A stretch of 20,960 bases of DNA from positions 1 to 20,960 of the forward strand of contig DASSUW010000436.1 of assembly GCA_035706585.1 (NCBI GenBank). Reading direction: 5' to 3'. Each line of letters opens with the position of its first letter. The stretch's first letter is position 1. The notes under the pieces were generated by a model. That model ran no database searches, was not told where the DNA came from, and was given only the letters and a program-made list of their open reading frames with translations. Positions 13,911 to 20,853 of the stretch are shown one piece after another. This DNA is from DASSUW01 sp035706585. GTDB taxonomy: Bacteria > Actinomycetota > Thermoleophilia > Solirubrobacterales > Solirubrobacteraceae. Both the position numbers and the translations under genes were made by a program.

Positions 13911-13983
13911 TGGCGAGACCCGGACTCGAACCGGGGACACCACGATTTTCAGTCGTGTGCTCTACCAACTGAGCTATCTCGCC
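13911..13983 (-). tRNA. tRNA-Phe (anticodon GAA)
   Basis: The 73-base minus-strand sequence folds as a perfect cloverleaf: acceptor GGCGAGA/TCTCGCC, D arm GCTC/GAGC, anticodon stem CACGA/TCGTG, loop CTGAAAA with GAA at 13950-13948, and T arm CCCGG/CCGGG with loop TTCGAGT. The discriminator base is A. CCA is not encoded. It is followed by an intrinsic terminator, and the methyltransferase gene ends 14 bases upstream of it. A partial copy of the anticodon-to-T region lies at 3122-3150. Confidence 0.97.
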
Positions 13984-13997
13984 AGCGGGCTAAGAGC

Positions 13998-14780
13998 CTA
14001 GCGCGGCTTTGCGACCCAGAGGTACAGCCGCGACCGGCTCGTCCAAGGGCTGCGGTCGTAGTCCCCGTAGCGCTCGATGACCGTCAGGCCGGCGCCGGCG
14101 AGGAGCAGCTCGAGCTCCTCCGGGAAGTACATGTGCCAGTCGAGATCGCCGATCCGGTGCTCGATCCGGCCGCTCGCGTAGTGGATCTCGTAGCGGTTGG
14201 TAGAGCGCAGCGTCTGGGTGCGCGCGTCGTAGACGTCGCTGTAGCTGCGCAGGAAGCGGGTGACGCCGTGCTCCGGGGCGCTGTGGTCGACGTCGACGCG
14301 CAGCGGCGGGCACGGCTTCACCGACTCGGCGAGGAAGTCGAAGCGCGGCTGCATGACGTCGAACGCGAACGTGCCGTCGGGCGCGAGCAGCGCGCGCGCG
14401 GACTCCAGGCAGGCGATCCGGTCCTCGCGCGTGTTCAGGTAGGCGAGCGAGTTGAACGGGACGATGATCAGGTCGAAGGCGCCGTCCTGCGGCGGCCGGC
14501 GCATGTCGCCCTCGACGACGCGCACCGCGTTCCGCACCGCCTCGTCCTCGATCGCGAGCCGCTCGCGCAGCCGCTGCAGGAACGGGACGCTGAGGTCGAG
14601 CGCCACGATCTCGTCCGCCACGCCGAGGCGCGCCAGCGGCAGCGTCACGCGGCCGGTGCCACAGGCGAGCTCGAGGATCCGCCGCGGCGCGGTCTCCTGG
14701 ACGAACGGCTCCCAGAACCCCAGGTCGAACCCGGGATCGTCGGCGTTCTCGATCTCGTAGAGGTCAGGGTCGAGCCACAC
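13998..14780 (-). CDS. Class I SAM-dependent methyltransferase
   Basis: A 260-residue cytosolic protein with a Rossmann-type methyltransferase core. Motif I is ILELACGTGRVTLPLA (about 35-50), the acidic residue after strand two is in IVALDLSVPFL, and motif post-II is VVEGDMRRPPQDGAFDLIIV. The C-terminal half (HRIGDLDWHMYFPEELELLL) is the usual substrate-side cap of this broad group. The substrate cannot be inferred. The GTG start at 14780 shares one base with the stop of the MFS gene (TAGTG), so the two are translationally coupled. It is the last protein gene of the minus-strand operon. Confidence 0.88.
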   Translation of the reverse strand: MWLDPDLYEIENADDPGFDLGFWEPFVQETAPRRILELACGTGRVTLPLARLGVADEIVALDLSVPFLQRLRERLAIEDEAVRNAVRVVEGDMRRPPQDGAFDLIIVPFNSLAYLNTREDRIACLESARALLAPDGTFAFDVMQPRFDFLAESVKPCPPLRVDVDHSAPEHGVTRFLRSYSDVYDARTQTLRSTNRYEIHYASGRIEHRIGDLDWHMYFPEELELLLAGAGLTVIERYGDYDRSPWTSRSRLYLWVAKPR

Positions 14781-15985
14781 TAGGCAGGCACGGGGGCGGC
14801 GGGGGCGGGCCAGGCGGTCCGCATCCGCGGGGTGGACATCGCGATGACCCCCAGCATGCCAGCCCCGGCCAGCGCGAACGTCATCTGCACGCCGCCTGCC
14901 GTGATCAGGACGCTCGCTCCGATGAACGACGCGGCGAACGCGAGCGACGTCAGCGCCTTCTGCAGCGCGAACACGCGGCCGTGCAGCGAGTCCGGCATGG
15001 CGGCCCCGAGCAGCAGCCGGTCGTGCACGAGCGCGAAGCCGTTCCCGAAGCCGCCGATCACGAACACCGGCAGCAGCAGCCACAGGTTCTGGCTCAACGC
15101 GCACAGCAGCAGATCCACGGCCATGCACGAGAGCCCGGCGATGTACGCGCGCCGCCACTCCCACGAGCTGCGGAAGCGGGCGGCGAGCGAGCCGAGGACC
15201 GTGCCGGTCCCGTGCGCGGCCACGAGCGCCGCGAGGCCGGACGCACTCGTGCCGAGCACGTCGCGGGCCAGCAGCACCTCGCCGATGTTGGTCACGCCGG
15301 CGAACAGCACCGCCGCGGTGGAGCTCGCCAGCAGCACGCGGACCTCGGGACGGCCGCCGATCGCCCGCAGGCCGACCCGCAGGTCGGTCCACAGGTGGCG
15401 GTACTCGCGCCGCTCGGCGGCGCGTTCGCGGGGGCCGACGCTCGTCAGCAGCAGCGCCGACACGGCGAACGACGCGGCGTTGGCCGCCAGCAGCGCGGGC
15501 GCGGCGACGAGGGCCAGCAGGACGGCGGCGAGCGCCGGGCCGGCAGTGAGGCCGATGTCGTCGAGCGCGCCGAACAGCCCGAGCGCGGCCGGGCGCCGAT
15601 CACCGGGCGCCAGGTGGGTCACGCCGGTCAGGCCGGCGGGCGCGAACATCGCTGCGCCGGTGCCGGCCAGCGCGGCGCCGATCACCATCATTGGCAGCGT
15701 GTGCGCGAACGCCACGAGCATGAACGCGGCCATCCGCAGCAGGTCGGACGCGATCGCGCAGACGCGCCAGCCGACGCGATCCACGAGCGCCCCGAACAGC
15801 GGGCTGAGCAGGATCACCGGCAGCAGGTCCGGGATCAGGACGGCGGTCACCGCCCACGGCGACTTCGTCTGATCGTAGGCGAGCAGCGGCAGCGCCACGT
15901 GCGCGAGGCCGGAGCCCAGGCAGGACTGTGCGTGCGCGGCGAAGAACCGCCGGCTCTGCGCGTCAGCAAGTGCCGCGCGCAGCAT
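14780..15985 (-). CDS. MFS transporter
   Basis: A 401-residue protein with about twelve membrane helices. The MFS signature after helix two is present as SPLFGALVDRVGWRVCAIASD, with its Asp and Arg residues. The central loop (ERAAERREYRHLWTDLRVGL) separates the two six-helix halves, and the drug-exporter-like sequence DRLLLGAAMPDSLHGRVFAL occurs in the second half. It resembles the MFS_3/enterobactin-exporter-like group that often exports drugs or natural products; the substrate is unknown. I used the ATG at 15985, one base after the upstream DUF5317 stop; an upstream in-frame start at 16051 would overlap that gene. Confidence 0.88.
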   Translation of the reverse strand: MLRAALADAQSRRFFAAHAQSCLGSGLAHVALPLLAYDQTKSPWAVTAVLIPDLLPVILLSPLFGALVDRVGWRVCAIASDLLRMAAFMLVAFAHTLPMMVIGAALAGTGAAMFAPAGLTGVTHLAPGDRRPAALGLFGALDDIGLTAGPALAAVLLALVAAPALLAANAASFAVSALLLTSVGPRERAAERREYRHLWTDLRVGLRAIGGRPEVRVLLASSTAAVLFAGVTNIGEVLLARDVLGTSASGLAALVAAHGTGTVLGSLAARFRSSWEWRRAYIAGLSCMAVDLLLCALSQNLWLLLPVFVIGGFGNGFALVHDRLLLGAAMPDSLHGRVFALQKALTSLAFAASFIGASVLITAGGVQMTFALAGAGMLGVIAMSTPRMRTAWPAPAAPVPA

Positions 15986-15986
15986 C

Positions 15987-16556
15987 TCAGGCAGCCGCCG
16001 GAACCGGGTTGCGCCAGCGCCGCGGCACGAGCCGCGAGCGGCAGACGCCATGCAGGAGCACGAACACGCCGAGGACGATCGCCATGTCGCCGACGCTGTA
16101 GACGTTGTAGAGCGGCCACGACGACGGTGTCGCGAAGACGTCGCCGAGGAACAGCAGGCGCGGGTGCTCGAGCGCGCCGGCGTTCACGAAGCCCTCGGCG
16201 CCGTCGGCCATGTGGCGGGCGAGATCGGGGTCGGCTGGCATGACGCCGCCGTTCGCCGAGATCGCGATGAAGTTCAGCAGCCCGCCGAGCATGATCAGCG
16301 GCACGCCGGGGATCCGGCGGTTGGACCAGGCGAACGCGCCGAGCAGGCCGTAGCTGGCCAGATGCACGGCCTCGTGGATGCCCGACTCGCCGTGCGGGAC
16401 GACCTCGATGATGAGGATCTGGACGCCGATGCCGGCGAGCGCCAGCCACGGCCGGCGCAGCTTGAGGTCCGCGAGCGCGGTTAGACGCCCGCGCGCGAGC
16501 GGGACGGTGACGAGGCAGGCGAGGAAGACGAGTCCGAGGATCATCACAACCGGCAT
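15987..16556 (-). CDS. DUF5317 membrane protein
   Basis: A 189-residue membrane protein with about five or six helices (VMILGLVFLACLVTVPLARG, WLALAGIGVQILIIEVV, AVHLASYGLLGAFAWSN, IPGVPLIMLGGLLNFIAISA, and a C-terminal VYSVGDMAIVLGVFVLLHG). The NGGVMPAD sequence after the fourth helix and the GDVF...YSVGD region are what I associate with DUF5317. Function is unknown. The ATG at 16556 follows GAGG by a good distance; ATG 16544 is an alternative. It heads an operon with the MFS transporter and methyltransferase and is divergent from the micro-ORF/GGDEF locus. Confidence 0.82.
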   Translation of the reverse strand: MPVVMILGLVFLACLVTVPLARGRLTALADLKLRRPWLALAGIGVQILIIEVVPHGESGIHEAVHLASYGLLGAFAWSNRRIPGVPLIMLGGLLNFIAISANGGVMPADPDLARHMADGAEGFVNAGALEHPRLLFLGDVFATPSSWPLYNVYSVGDMAIVLGVFVLLHGVCRSRLVPRRWRNPVPAAA

Positions 16557-16685
16557 CGGCGCCTCGCGGCCGGGGCTCACTCCAACAAATGTCCAAACGC
16601 TAAGCGTCGCGCTTGTGGAGGCCGATGAGGGGAGTGATCTGGGCTTCCGGAACAGGACTGGGAGCCATGACAAGGAGGTCTCCAG

Positions 16686-16772
16686 GTGAAGGCACGCCTG
16701 TATCGCACCGCCCTGACCGTGAGCATCGTCGCCATCCTCCTCGAGGGGCTCGGCGCGGGCTGGAAGTGGTAG
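16686..16772 (+). CDS. 28-residue hydrophobic micropeptide ending Lys-Trp
   Basis: This short frame has the best ribosome site in the window: AAGGAGGT at 16672-16679, six bases before the GTG. The product starts MKARLYRTALTVSIVAILLE and ends GLGAGWKW. A positively charged N-terminus is followed by one hydrophobic stretch, so it could be a single-pass membrane or secreted peptide. Its last bases AAGTGGTAGC recur exactly at the end of the next micro-ORF. A hairpin (AGCT-GGGA/TCCC-AGCT, 16771-16791, one bulge) begins within the stop codon. Too short for automatic gene calling. It could be a true peptide gene or a regulatory leader. Confidence 0.6.
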   Translation: MKARLYRTALTVSIVAILLEGLGAGWKW

Positions 16773-16834
16773 CTCGGGACTCGTCCCAGCTGCCACGTTC
16801 GCACCGACTCATTCACATGGAGGGAATGGACATC

Positions 16835-16864
16835 ATGAAGGTTCTCAACGGCCGCAAGTGGTAG
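16835..16864 (+). CDS. 9-residue micro-ORF MKVLNGRKW
   Basis: ATG 16835 is preceded by GGAGGG (16819-16824) at a ten-base distance and encodes MKVLNGRKW then TAG. Two in-frame ATGs upstream (16817, 16826) would give up to 15 residues (MEGMDIMKVLNGRKW) but sit on or against the ribosome site. Like the preceding micropeptide it ends Lys-Trp-stop with identical bases. The stop lies three bases before a strong terminator stem. This is the arrangement of a leader peptide or of a minimal peptide gene with its own terminator. Confidence 0.45.
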   Translation: MKVLNGRKW

Positions 16865-16867
16865 CGG

Positions 16868-16928
16868 AGAGGGTGCCGTGGCCCGCCGGACGGCGGGCCT
16901 CCAGGGCAGGGCACCCTCTTCTTCTTTC
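16868..16928 (+). terminator. Strong branched intrinsic terminator before the GGDEF-EAL gene
   Basis: AGAGGGTGCC (16868-16877) pairs perfectly with GGCACCCTCT (16910-16919), enclosing a second perfect hairpin GGCCCGCC-ggac-GGCGGGCC (16880-16899). A T-rich tract TTCTTCTTTC follows. The GGDEF-EAL ATG lies only eight bases after this tract. The structure would stop transcription coming through the micro-ORFs unless it is conditionally opened. Confidence 0.85.
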
Positions 16929-16935
16929 ACGTCCG

Positions 16936-19014
16936 ATGCGCTCCATAACGTCCAGACTTCCACCGCTTCAGGCATACGTCGCCGGGGTCATCTGCCTCGG
17001 CGTTTTGTGCTGCGTGGGGGTGTTCGCGCTGGACAGCGACGGGCTCTCGCACCTGCTCTCGCCGGAAGTGCTCCTCTTCGCCGCCTGCGCGTTCGCGGGC
17101 GAGCTCATCTCGCTGAAGGTCGTCACCCGTGGCTCCGAGGGAGAGGTCACGACGTCGACGACGTTCGCGTTCGCCGCGCTGCTCGTCGCCGGCCCTGCCT
17201 GCGCACTCGTCGCGCTGATCTCCGCGAGCTTCGCGGCCGACACGATCCAGCGCAAAGGCCCGACGCGCCTGCTCTTCAACGCGTCGCAGTACGTGATCAC
17301 GCTGAGCGCGAGCGCGCTCGTGCTCCACGCGCTCACCGGCGTCCCCCGCGGCGACGCCGAGTTCCACTTCGCGCCCGCCGACCTGCCGGGCATCCTCGTC
17401 GCCGCCGCCGTCTTCTTCCTGGTCAACTCGTCGCTGGTCGCGGTCGTGATCGCGCTCGTCCAGGGCATCCGCGTCGGCAAGTACCTCGTCCAGGACTGGT
17501 TCTTCCAGGTCTCCACCGGCGGCCTCATGCTCGGCCTGGCGCCGATGGTCGCGCTCGCCGCCGACTTCTCGCTCCCGTCGGTGGCCCTGCTCTTCCTGCC
17601 GCTGCTCGCCGTGCACCGCGGCGGCCGCCAGGCGATCGCCAAGGAGCACCAGGCCGTCCACGACGCGCTGACCGGCCTGCCGAACCGGCTGCTGTTCAGC
17701 CACCGCATCGAGCAGGTCGTCAACGCCGGCCGGCGGTCCGAGGGCGCCTCGGCGGTGATGCTGATCGACCTCGACCACTTCAAGGAGATCAACGACACGC
17801 TCGGCCACCACGCCGGCGACCGGCTGCTGCAGGAGGTCGCCGTGCGGCTGCGCGCATCGCTCGACGAGCAGGACACGGTCGCCCGTCTCGGCGGCGACGA
17901 GTTCGGCGTCCTGCTCCCCGACCTGCCCGGCCCGGAGCGTGCCAGCGAGGTCGCCCAGCACCTGATCGAGCAGCTGCGCGAGCCGTTCTCGATCGACGGC
18001 CTCACGCTCGAGGTCGACGCCTCGATCGGCATCGCCTGCGCGCCCGAGCACGGCTCGGACGTCGAGCAGCTCAACCAGCGCGCCGACATCGCCATGTACG
18101 CGGCCAAGGAGGGCGGTCGCGGCCATGTCCTGTTCGAGCCGCAGCTCGATCGCTACAGCCCGCGCCGCCTGTCGCTCGCGGGCTCGCTGCGTTCCGCGAT
18201 CGCCGACGGCGAGATCGTCCTCTTCTTCCAGCCCAAGGCCGAGCTGACGACCGGGAAGATCGTCGGCGTCGAGGCCCTGGCGCGCTGGCAGCACCCGCGG
18301 CTCGGCCTGATCGGCCCGTCGGAGTTCGTGCCGATCGCCGAGCAGACCGGCCTGATCGGCCCGCTCACCACGCACGTCCTCGAGCAGGCGCTGCGGCAGG
18401 TGCGCATCTGGGCCGACACCGGCGAGGAGCTGTCGGTCGCCGTCAACTTGTCCGCCCGCTCGTTTCTGGACGCGCAGCTGGCGGTCGAGATCCCGAAGCT
18501 CCTGGAGGCGAGCGGTGTCGACGCTCGCCTCCTGGAGCTCGAGATCACCGAGAGCATGCTGATGCTCGACCCGGCGCGCGCGAAGGCGACGCTGGAGCGC
18601 CTGAGCGCGATCGGCCTGTCGCTGTCGGTCGACGACTTCGGCACCGGCTACTCGTCGCTGGCCAACCTCAAGCGCCTCCCGGTCGACGGCATCAAGATCG
18701 ACAAGTCGTTCGTGATCGACATGCCGCACGACCCGTCGGACGCCGCGATCGTCCGCTCGACGATCGACCTCGCGCACAACCTCGGCTTGCGCGTGGTGGC
18801 CGAGGGCGTCGAGTCACACGAGGCGTGGCGCCGCCTGGAGGACCTCGGCTGCGATCTCGCACAGGGCTTCCACGTGTCGCGCCCGATCCCCGCGGAGGCG
18901 ATGACGCGCCTGCTGGCCGAGCGCCGCGCGGCGGCCGCCGCCGCCGAGCAGCCGCAGCCCGAGCCGCAGCCGGAGCCGTATCCGTTCCGCGTCGTGCAGG
19001 GCTACGCCTCCTAG
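16936..19014 (+). CDS. Membrane-bound GGDEF-EAL cyclic-di-GMP enzyme
   Basis: A 692-residue protein. The first 225 or so residues hold about seven membrane helices, a likely sensor region. The GGDEF domain follows (about 240-405) with intact signature GGDEF at 319-323 and DALTGLPNRLLF at its start. The preceding DEQD in place of RxxD means no canonical inhibitory site. The EAL domain (about 420-670) has Glu446 (EALARW), Asn504, Glu536 (LEITES), Asp566-Asp567 (DDFGTGYSS), Lys587 and Glu623 (VAEGVES). Both c-di-GMP synthesis and breakdown are therefore possible. The tail is Ala/Glu/Pro-rich. ATG 16936 was chosen because protein-like sequence starts there; no Shine-Dalgarno site is visible. GTG 16858 would place the terminator inside the gene. 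Confidence 0.92.
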   Translation: MRSITSRLPPLQAYVAGVICLGVLCCVGVFALDSDGLSHLLSPEVLLFAACAFAGELISLKVVTRGSEGEVTTSTTFAFAALLVAGPACALVALISASFAADTIQRKGPTRLLFNASQYVITLSASALVLHALTGVPRGDAEFHFAPADLPGILVAAAVFFLVNSSLVAVVIALVQGIRVGKYLVQDWFFQVSTGGLMLGLAPMVALAADFSLPSVALLFLPLLAVHRGGRQAIAKEHQAVHDALTGLPNRLLFSHRIEQVVNAGRRSEGASAVMLIDLDHFKEINDTLGHHAGDRLLQEVAVRLRASLDEQDTVARLGGDEFGVLLPDLPGPERASEVAQHLIEQLREPFSIDGLTLEVDASIGIACAPEHGSDVEQLNQRADIAMYAAKEGGRGHVLFEPQLDRYSPRRLSLAGSLRSAIADGEIVLFFQPKAELTTGKIVGVEALARWQHPRLGLIGPSEFVPIAEQTGLIGPLTTHVLEQALRQVRIWADTGEELSVAVNLSARSFLDAQLAVEIPKLLEASGVDARLLELEITESMLMLDPARAKATLERLSAIGLSLSVDDFGTGYSSLANLKRLPVDGIKIDKSFVIDMPHDPSDAAIVRSTIDLAHNLGLRVVAEGVESHEAWRRLEDLGCDLAQGFHVSRPIPAEAMTRLLAERRAAAAAAEQPQPEPQPEPYPFRVVQGYAS

Positions 19015-19029
19015 CGCTCCCGACGAGCT

Positions 19030-19045
19030 GCGTCGCCGGCGACGC
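19030..19045. terminator. Possible bidirectional terminator palindrome
   Basis: GCGTCGCCGGCGACGC is a perfect 16-base palindrome in the short gap between the convergent GGDEF-EAL and M23 genes. It lacks a T-run on either side, so a terminator role rests on position and symmetry only. Confidence 0.4.
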
Positions 19046-19049
19046 GTGC

Positions 19050-19892
19050 TCAGCTCAGGCCGGCCCAGGCGAGCAGGTCCGGCAGCGGGTCGATCGGCGC
19101 GGACTGCTTGCTCGAGTACCAGCCGTCGGGCCAGATCTCGAAGTGCAGGTGCGGGCCGGTCGAGGCGCCGGAGGTGCCGACCGCGGCGATCGGCTGGCCG
19201 GCGGTGACGCCGTCGCCCTTGTCGACGAGCAGCGTGCCGTCCTTGAGGTGCATGAAGACGTAGTCGCGCTCGTCGTCGGCGTGCAGCACGAGGTAGAACC
19301 CGGCGCCGTCGGCCTGGTAGGCGCGCCAGCTGATGAAGCCGGTGCGCGGGGCGACCACCGGCGTGCCGGCCGCGGCCGAGATGTCCTGGCCCTGGTGGAC
19401 GTGGCCGCTGCGCTTGGCGCCGAAGCGCGAGTCGTCGCCGCCGAACGTGTACGGCCCGCGGACCGGGAACACGCCGGCGGTCGACGTCACGGCCGGCGCC
19501 TCGATCTCGATCAGCGACGTGCTGGACGCGTGGCCGCGGCCGTCGCGCTTGAGCGTCGAGGCGCGCAGCCGCGCGGTGTAGCGCCCCGGCGCGAGCTGCG
19601 GCCGCCAGCGTGCCGTGAACCGCCGACCCGTGCGCCTGCGGCCGAGGTGGCGCGTCGCCGCCGGGGTCGTCTGGCCCTCGGGCAGGAGATCGAGCCGGAC
19701 GCGCACGCGCTTGACCCGCGCGAGGATCCGGTAGCGGACGGTCAGCCGCGCGCCGGGCGCGATCGTCGACGGGCTCAACCGGAACACCGCCGCCCGCAGC
19801 GGCTCGTACGCGGCGCCGCCGGTCGACTGCGCCTGCGCGCCCTCGGCGAGCCCGAACACCAGCACGGCAGCGAGGATCGAGGCACGACGCAC
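19050..19892 (-). CDS. Secreted M23-family peptidase
   Basis: A 280-residue exported protein. The N-terminus MRRASILAAVLVFGLAEGAQ is a good signal peptide with a likely cut after AQA. About 35-135 looks like a beta-sandwich (PSTIAPGARLTVRYRI, APGRYTARLRAS). The LytM/M23 domain (about 150-265) keeps zinc ligands His166 and Asp170 (HVHQGQD) and the His248-Leu-His250 motif, with His215 (FMHLK) as the additional catalytic histidine. It probably cleaves peptidoglycan peptides outside the membrane. I chose the GTG at 19892 because it starts the signal peptide directly. ATG 19952 adds 20 residues and abuts a palindrome. Neither start has a clear ribosome site. Confidence 0.87.
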   Translation of the reverse strand: MRRASILAAVLVFGLAEGAQAQSTGGAAYEPLRAAVFRLSPSTIAPGARLTVRYRILARVKRVRVRLDLLPEGQTTPAATRHLGRRRTGRRFTARWRPQLAPGRYTARLRASTLKRDGRGHASSTSLIEIEAPAVTSTAGVFPVRGPYTFGGDDSRFGAKRSGHVHQGQDISAAAGTPVVAPRTGFISWRAYQADGAGFYLVLHADDERDYVFMHLKDGTLLVDKGDGVTAGQPIAAVGTSGASTGPHLHFEIWPDGWYSSKQSAPIDPLPDLLAWAGLS

Positions 19893-19950
19893 CAGAAGAG
19901 GGTCGGTGCTGCCACCGGCCCCCTCAACCGCTGCACGCGTTCGTGCGCAC

Positions 19951-19973
19951 ATAAAAGGGTCTGACCCCTTTAT
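19951..19973. promoter_or_regulatory. 23-bp near-perfect palindrome between M23 and ArsR genes
   Basis: Left arm ATAAAAGGGTC (19951-19961) and right arm GACCCCTTTAT (19963-19973) pair at ten of eleven positions around a central T. The following 33 bases before the ArsR gene are unusually AT-rich for this window (GAGTTATATACGG), as expected of a promoter. A symmetrical site beside an ArsR gene suggests an operator, possibly self-regulatory. A copy of a dispersed repeat is the main alternative. Confidence 0.5.
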
Positions 19974-20005
19974 CTACGTTGCGAGTTATATACGGTGATG
20001 GTAAT

Positions 20006-20329
20006 ATGCCCGCCGCCGTGATCTCGACCTTCGACGTCCTCGCCGAGCCGACGCGCCGGCGCATCCTCGATCTCATCCGGGACGACGAGCGGCCCGTCAA
20101 CGAGCTCGTGGCCCGGCTGGACATCAGCCAGCCGGGCGTGTCCAAGCACCTGCGCGTGCTGCGCGAGGCGGGGCTGGTCGAGGTCCGTACCGACGCCCAG
20201 CGGCGGCTCTACCGCGTGCGGCCCGAGCCGCTCGCGGAGATCGACGCGTGGCTCGCGCCGTACCGCCGGCTGTGGGCGAGCAGGCTCGACGACCTCGAGC
20301 GACACCTCGACGAGACGGAGGACCGATGA
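20006..20329 (+). CDS. ArsR-family transcriptional regulator
   Basis: A 107-residue winged-helix repressor. DVLAEPTRRRILDLI (10-24) starts the domain; ELVARLDISQPGVSKHLRVL (33-52) holds the recognition helix; LVEVRTDAQRRLYRVRP (57-73) is the wing. There is no metal-binding ELCVCDL-type motif, which suits the non-metal group of ArsR regulators found with SRPBCC partners. ATG 20006 is preceded by a weak GGTGATGG. Its stop overlaps the next gene as ATGA, so regulator and partner are made together. Confidence 0.92.
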   Translation: MPAAVISTFDVLAEPTRRRILDLIRDDERPVNELVARLDISQPGVSKHLRVLREAGLVEVRTDAQRRLYRVRPEPLAEIDAWLAPYRRLWASRLDDLERHLDETEDR

Positions 20330-20853
20330 CCCCCGACGGCACCCTCGAGACCCTCGAAGACGGCATCACCCGCCGCCTGCGGTTCAAGCGTCATCTCAGG
20401 CATCCGATCGACCGCGTCTGGCGCGCGATCAGCGACCCAGGCGAGATCGAGGCATGGCTCGCGCGCGCGCAGGTCGACCTGCGGCCCGGCGGGCGCGTCC
20501 ACCTCGAGTGGCTCAACACCGACGAGCACGGACAGCGCTACGAGGGCGCGGAGCTGACCGCGACGATCACGCGGCTCGACCCGCCGCGGCTGCTCGAGTA
20601 CGAGGGTCCCGGCCACGGCCGGCTCACCTGGGAACTGCGCGAGGCTGGTGACGCGACCGACCTGACGTTCACGGTCCTGGTCGAGCTGAGCGACGAGCAG
20701 GCGCGCGACAACCGCAGCGGCTGGCACGTCCATCTCGACTTCTTCGAGGACTGGCTCGACGACGGAACGCGCGTCGACTGGCCGCGCTGGCCGCGCGAGC
20801 GCTGGCAGGCGATCCACGACCGCTACGAAGCGAGCATGCGGCCCATCAGCTGA
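20326..20853 (+). CDS. SRPBCC (AHSA1-type) protein
   Basis: A 175-residue soluble protein of the SRPBCC/Activator-of-Hsp90-homologue-1 C-terminal group. Diagnostic stretches are LRFKRHLRHPIDRVWRAISD (19-38), EIEAWLARAQVDLRPGGRVH and the late SGWHVHLDFFEDWLDDG. Such proteins bind hydrophobic ligands in a helix-grip cavity. They are commonly encoded beside an ArsR regulator, exactly as here. The ligand is unknown. Its last 31 bases overlap the end of the opposite-strand helicase gene. Confidence 0.9.
   Translation: MTPDGTLETLEDGITRRLRFKRHLRHPIDRVWRAISDPGEIEAWLARAQVDLRPGGRVHLEWLNTDEHGQRYEGAELTATITRLDPPRLLEYEGPGHGRLTWELREAGDATDLTFTVLVELSDEQARDNRSGWHVHLDFFEDWLDDGTRVDWPRWPRERWQAIHDRYEASMRPIS

Noticed and set aside
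13528..13968. Minus-strand frame including NRGVPGSSPGLA, and the plus-strand frame at 13715-13972
   Set aside because: These are translations of the tRNA-Phe sequence and its flank, a common artefact, not proteins.
16927..18777. Minus-strand frame of 616 codons opposite the GGDEF-EAL gene
   Set aside because: Charged, low-complexity composition and full overlap with a gene that has all catalytic motifs in order.
18951..18985. Repeated CAGCC/GAGCC units at the end of the GGDEF-EAL gene
   Set aside because: They encode a short Pro/Glu/Gln-rich tail, which is common in GC-rich genomes and not a separate repeat element.
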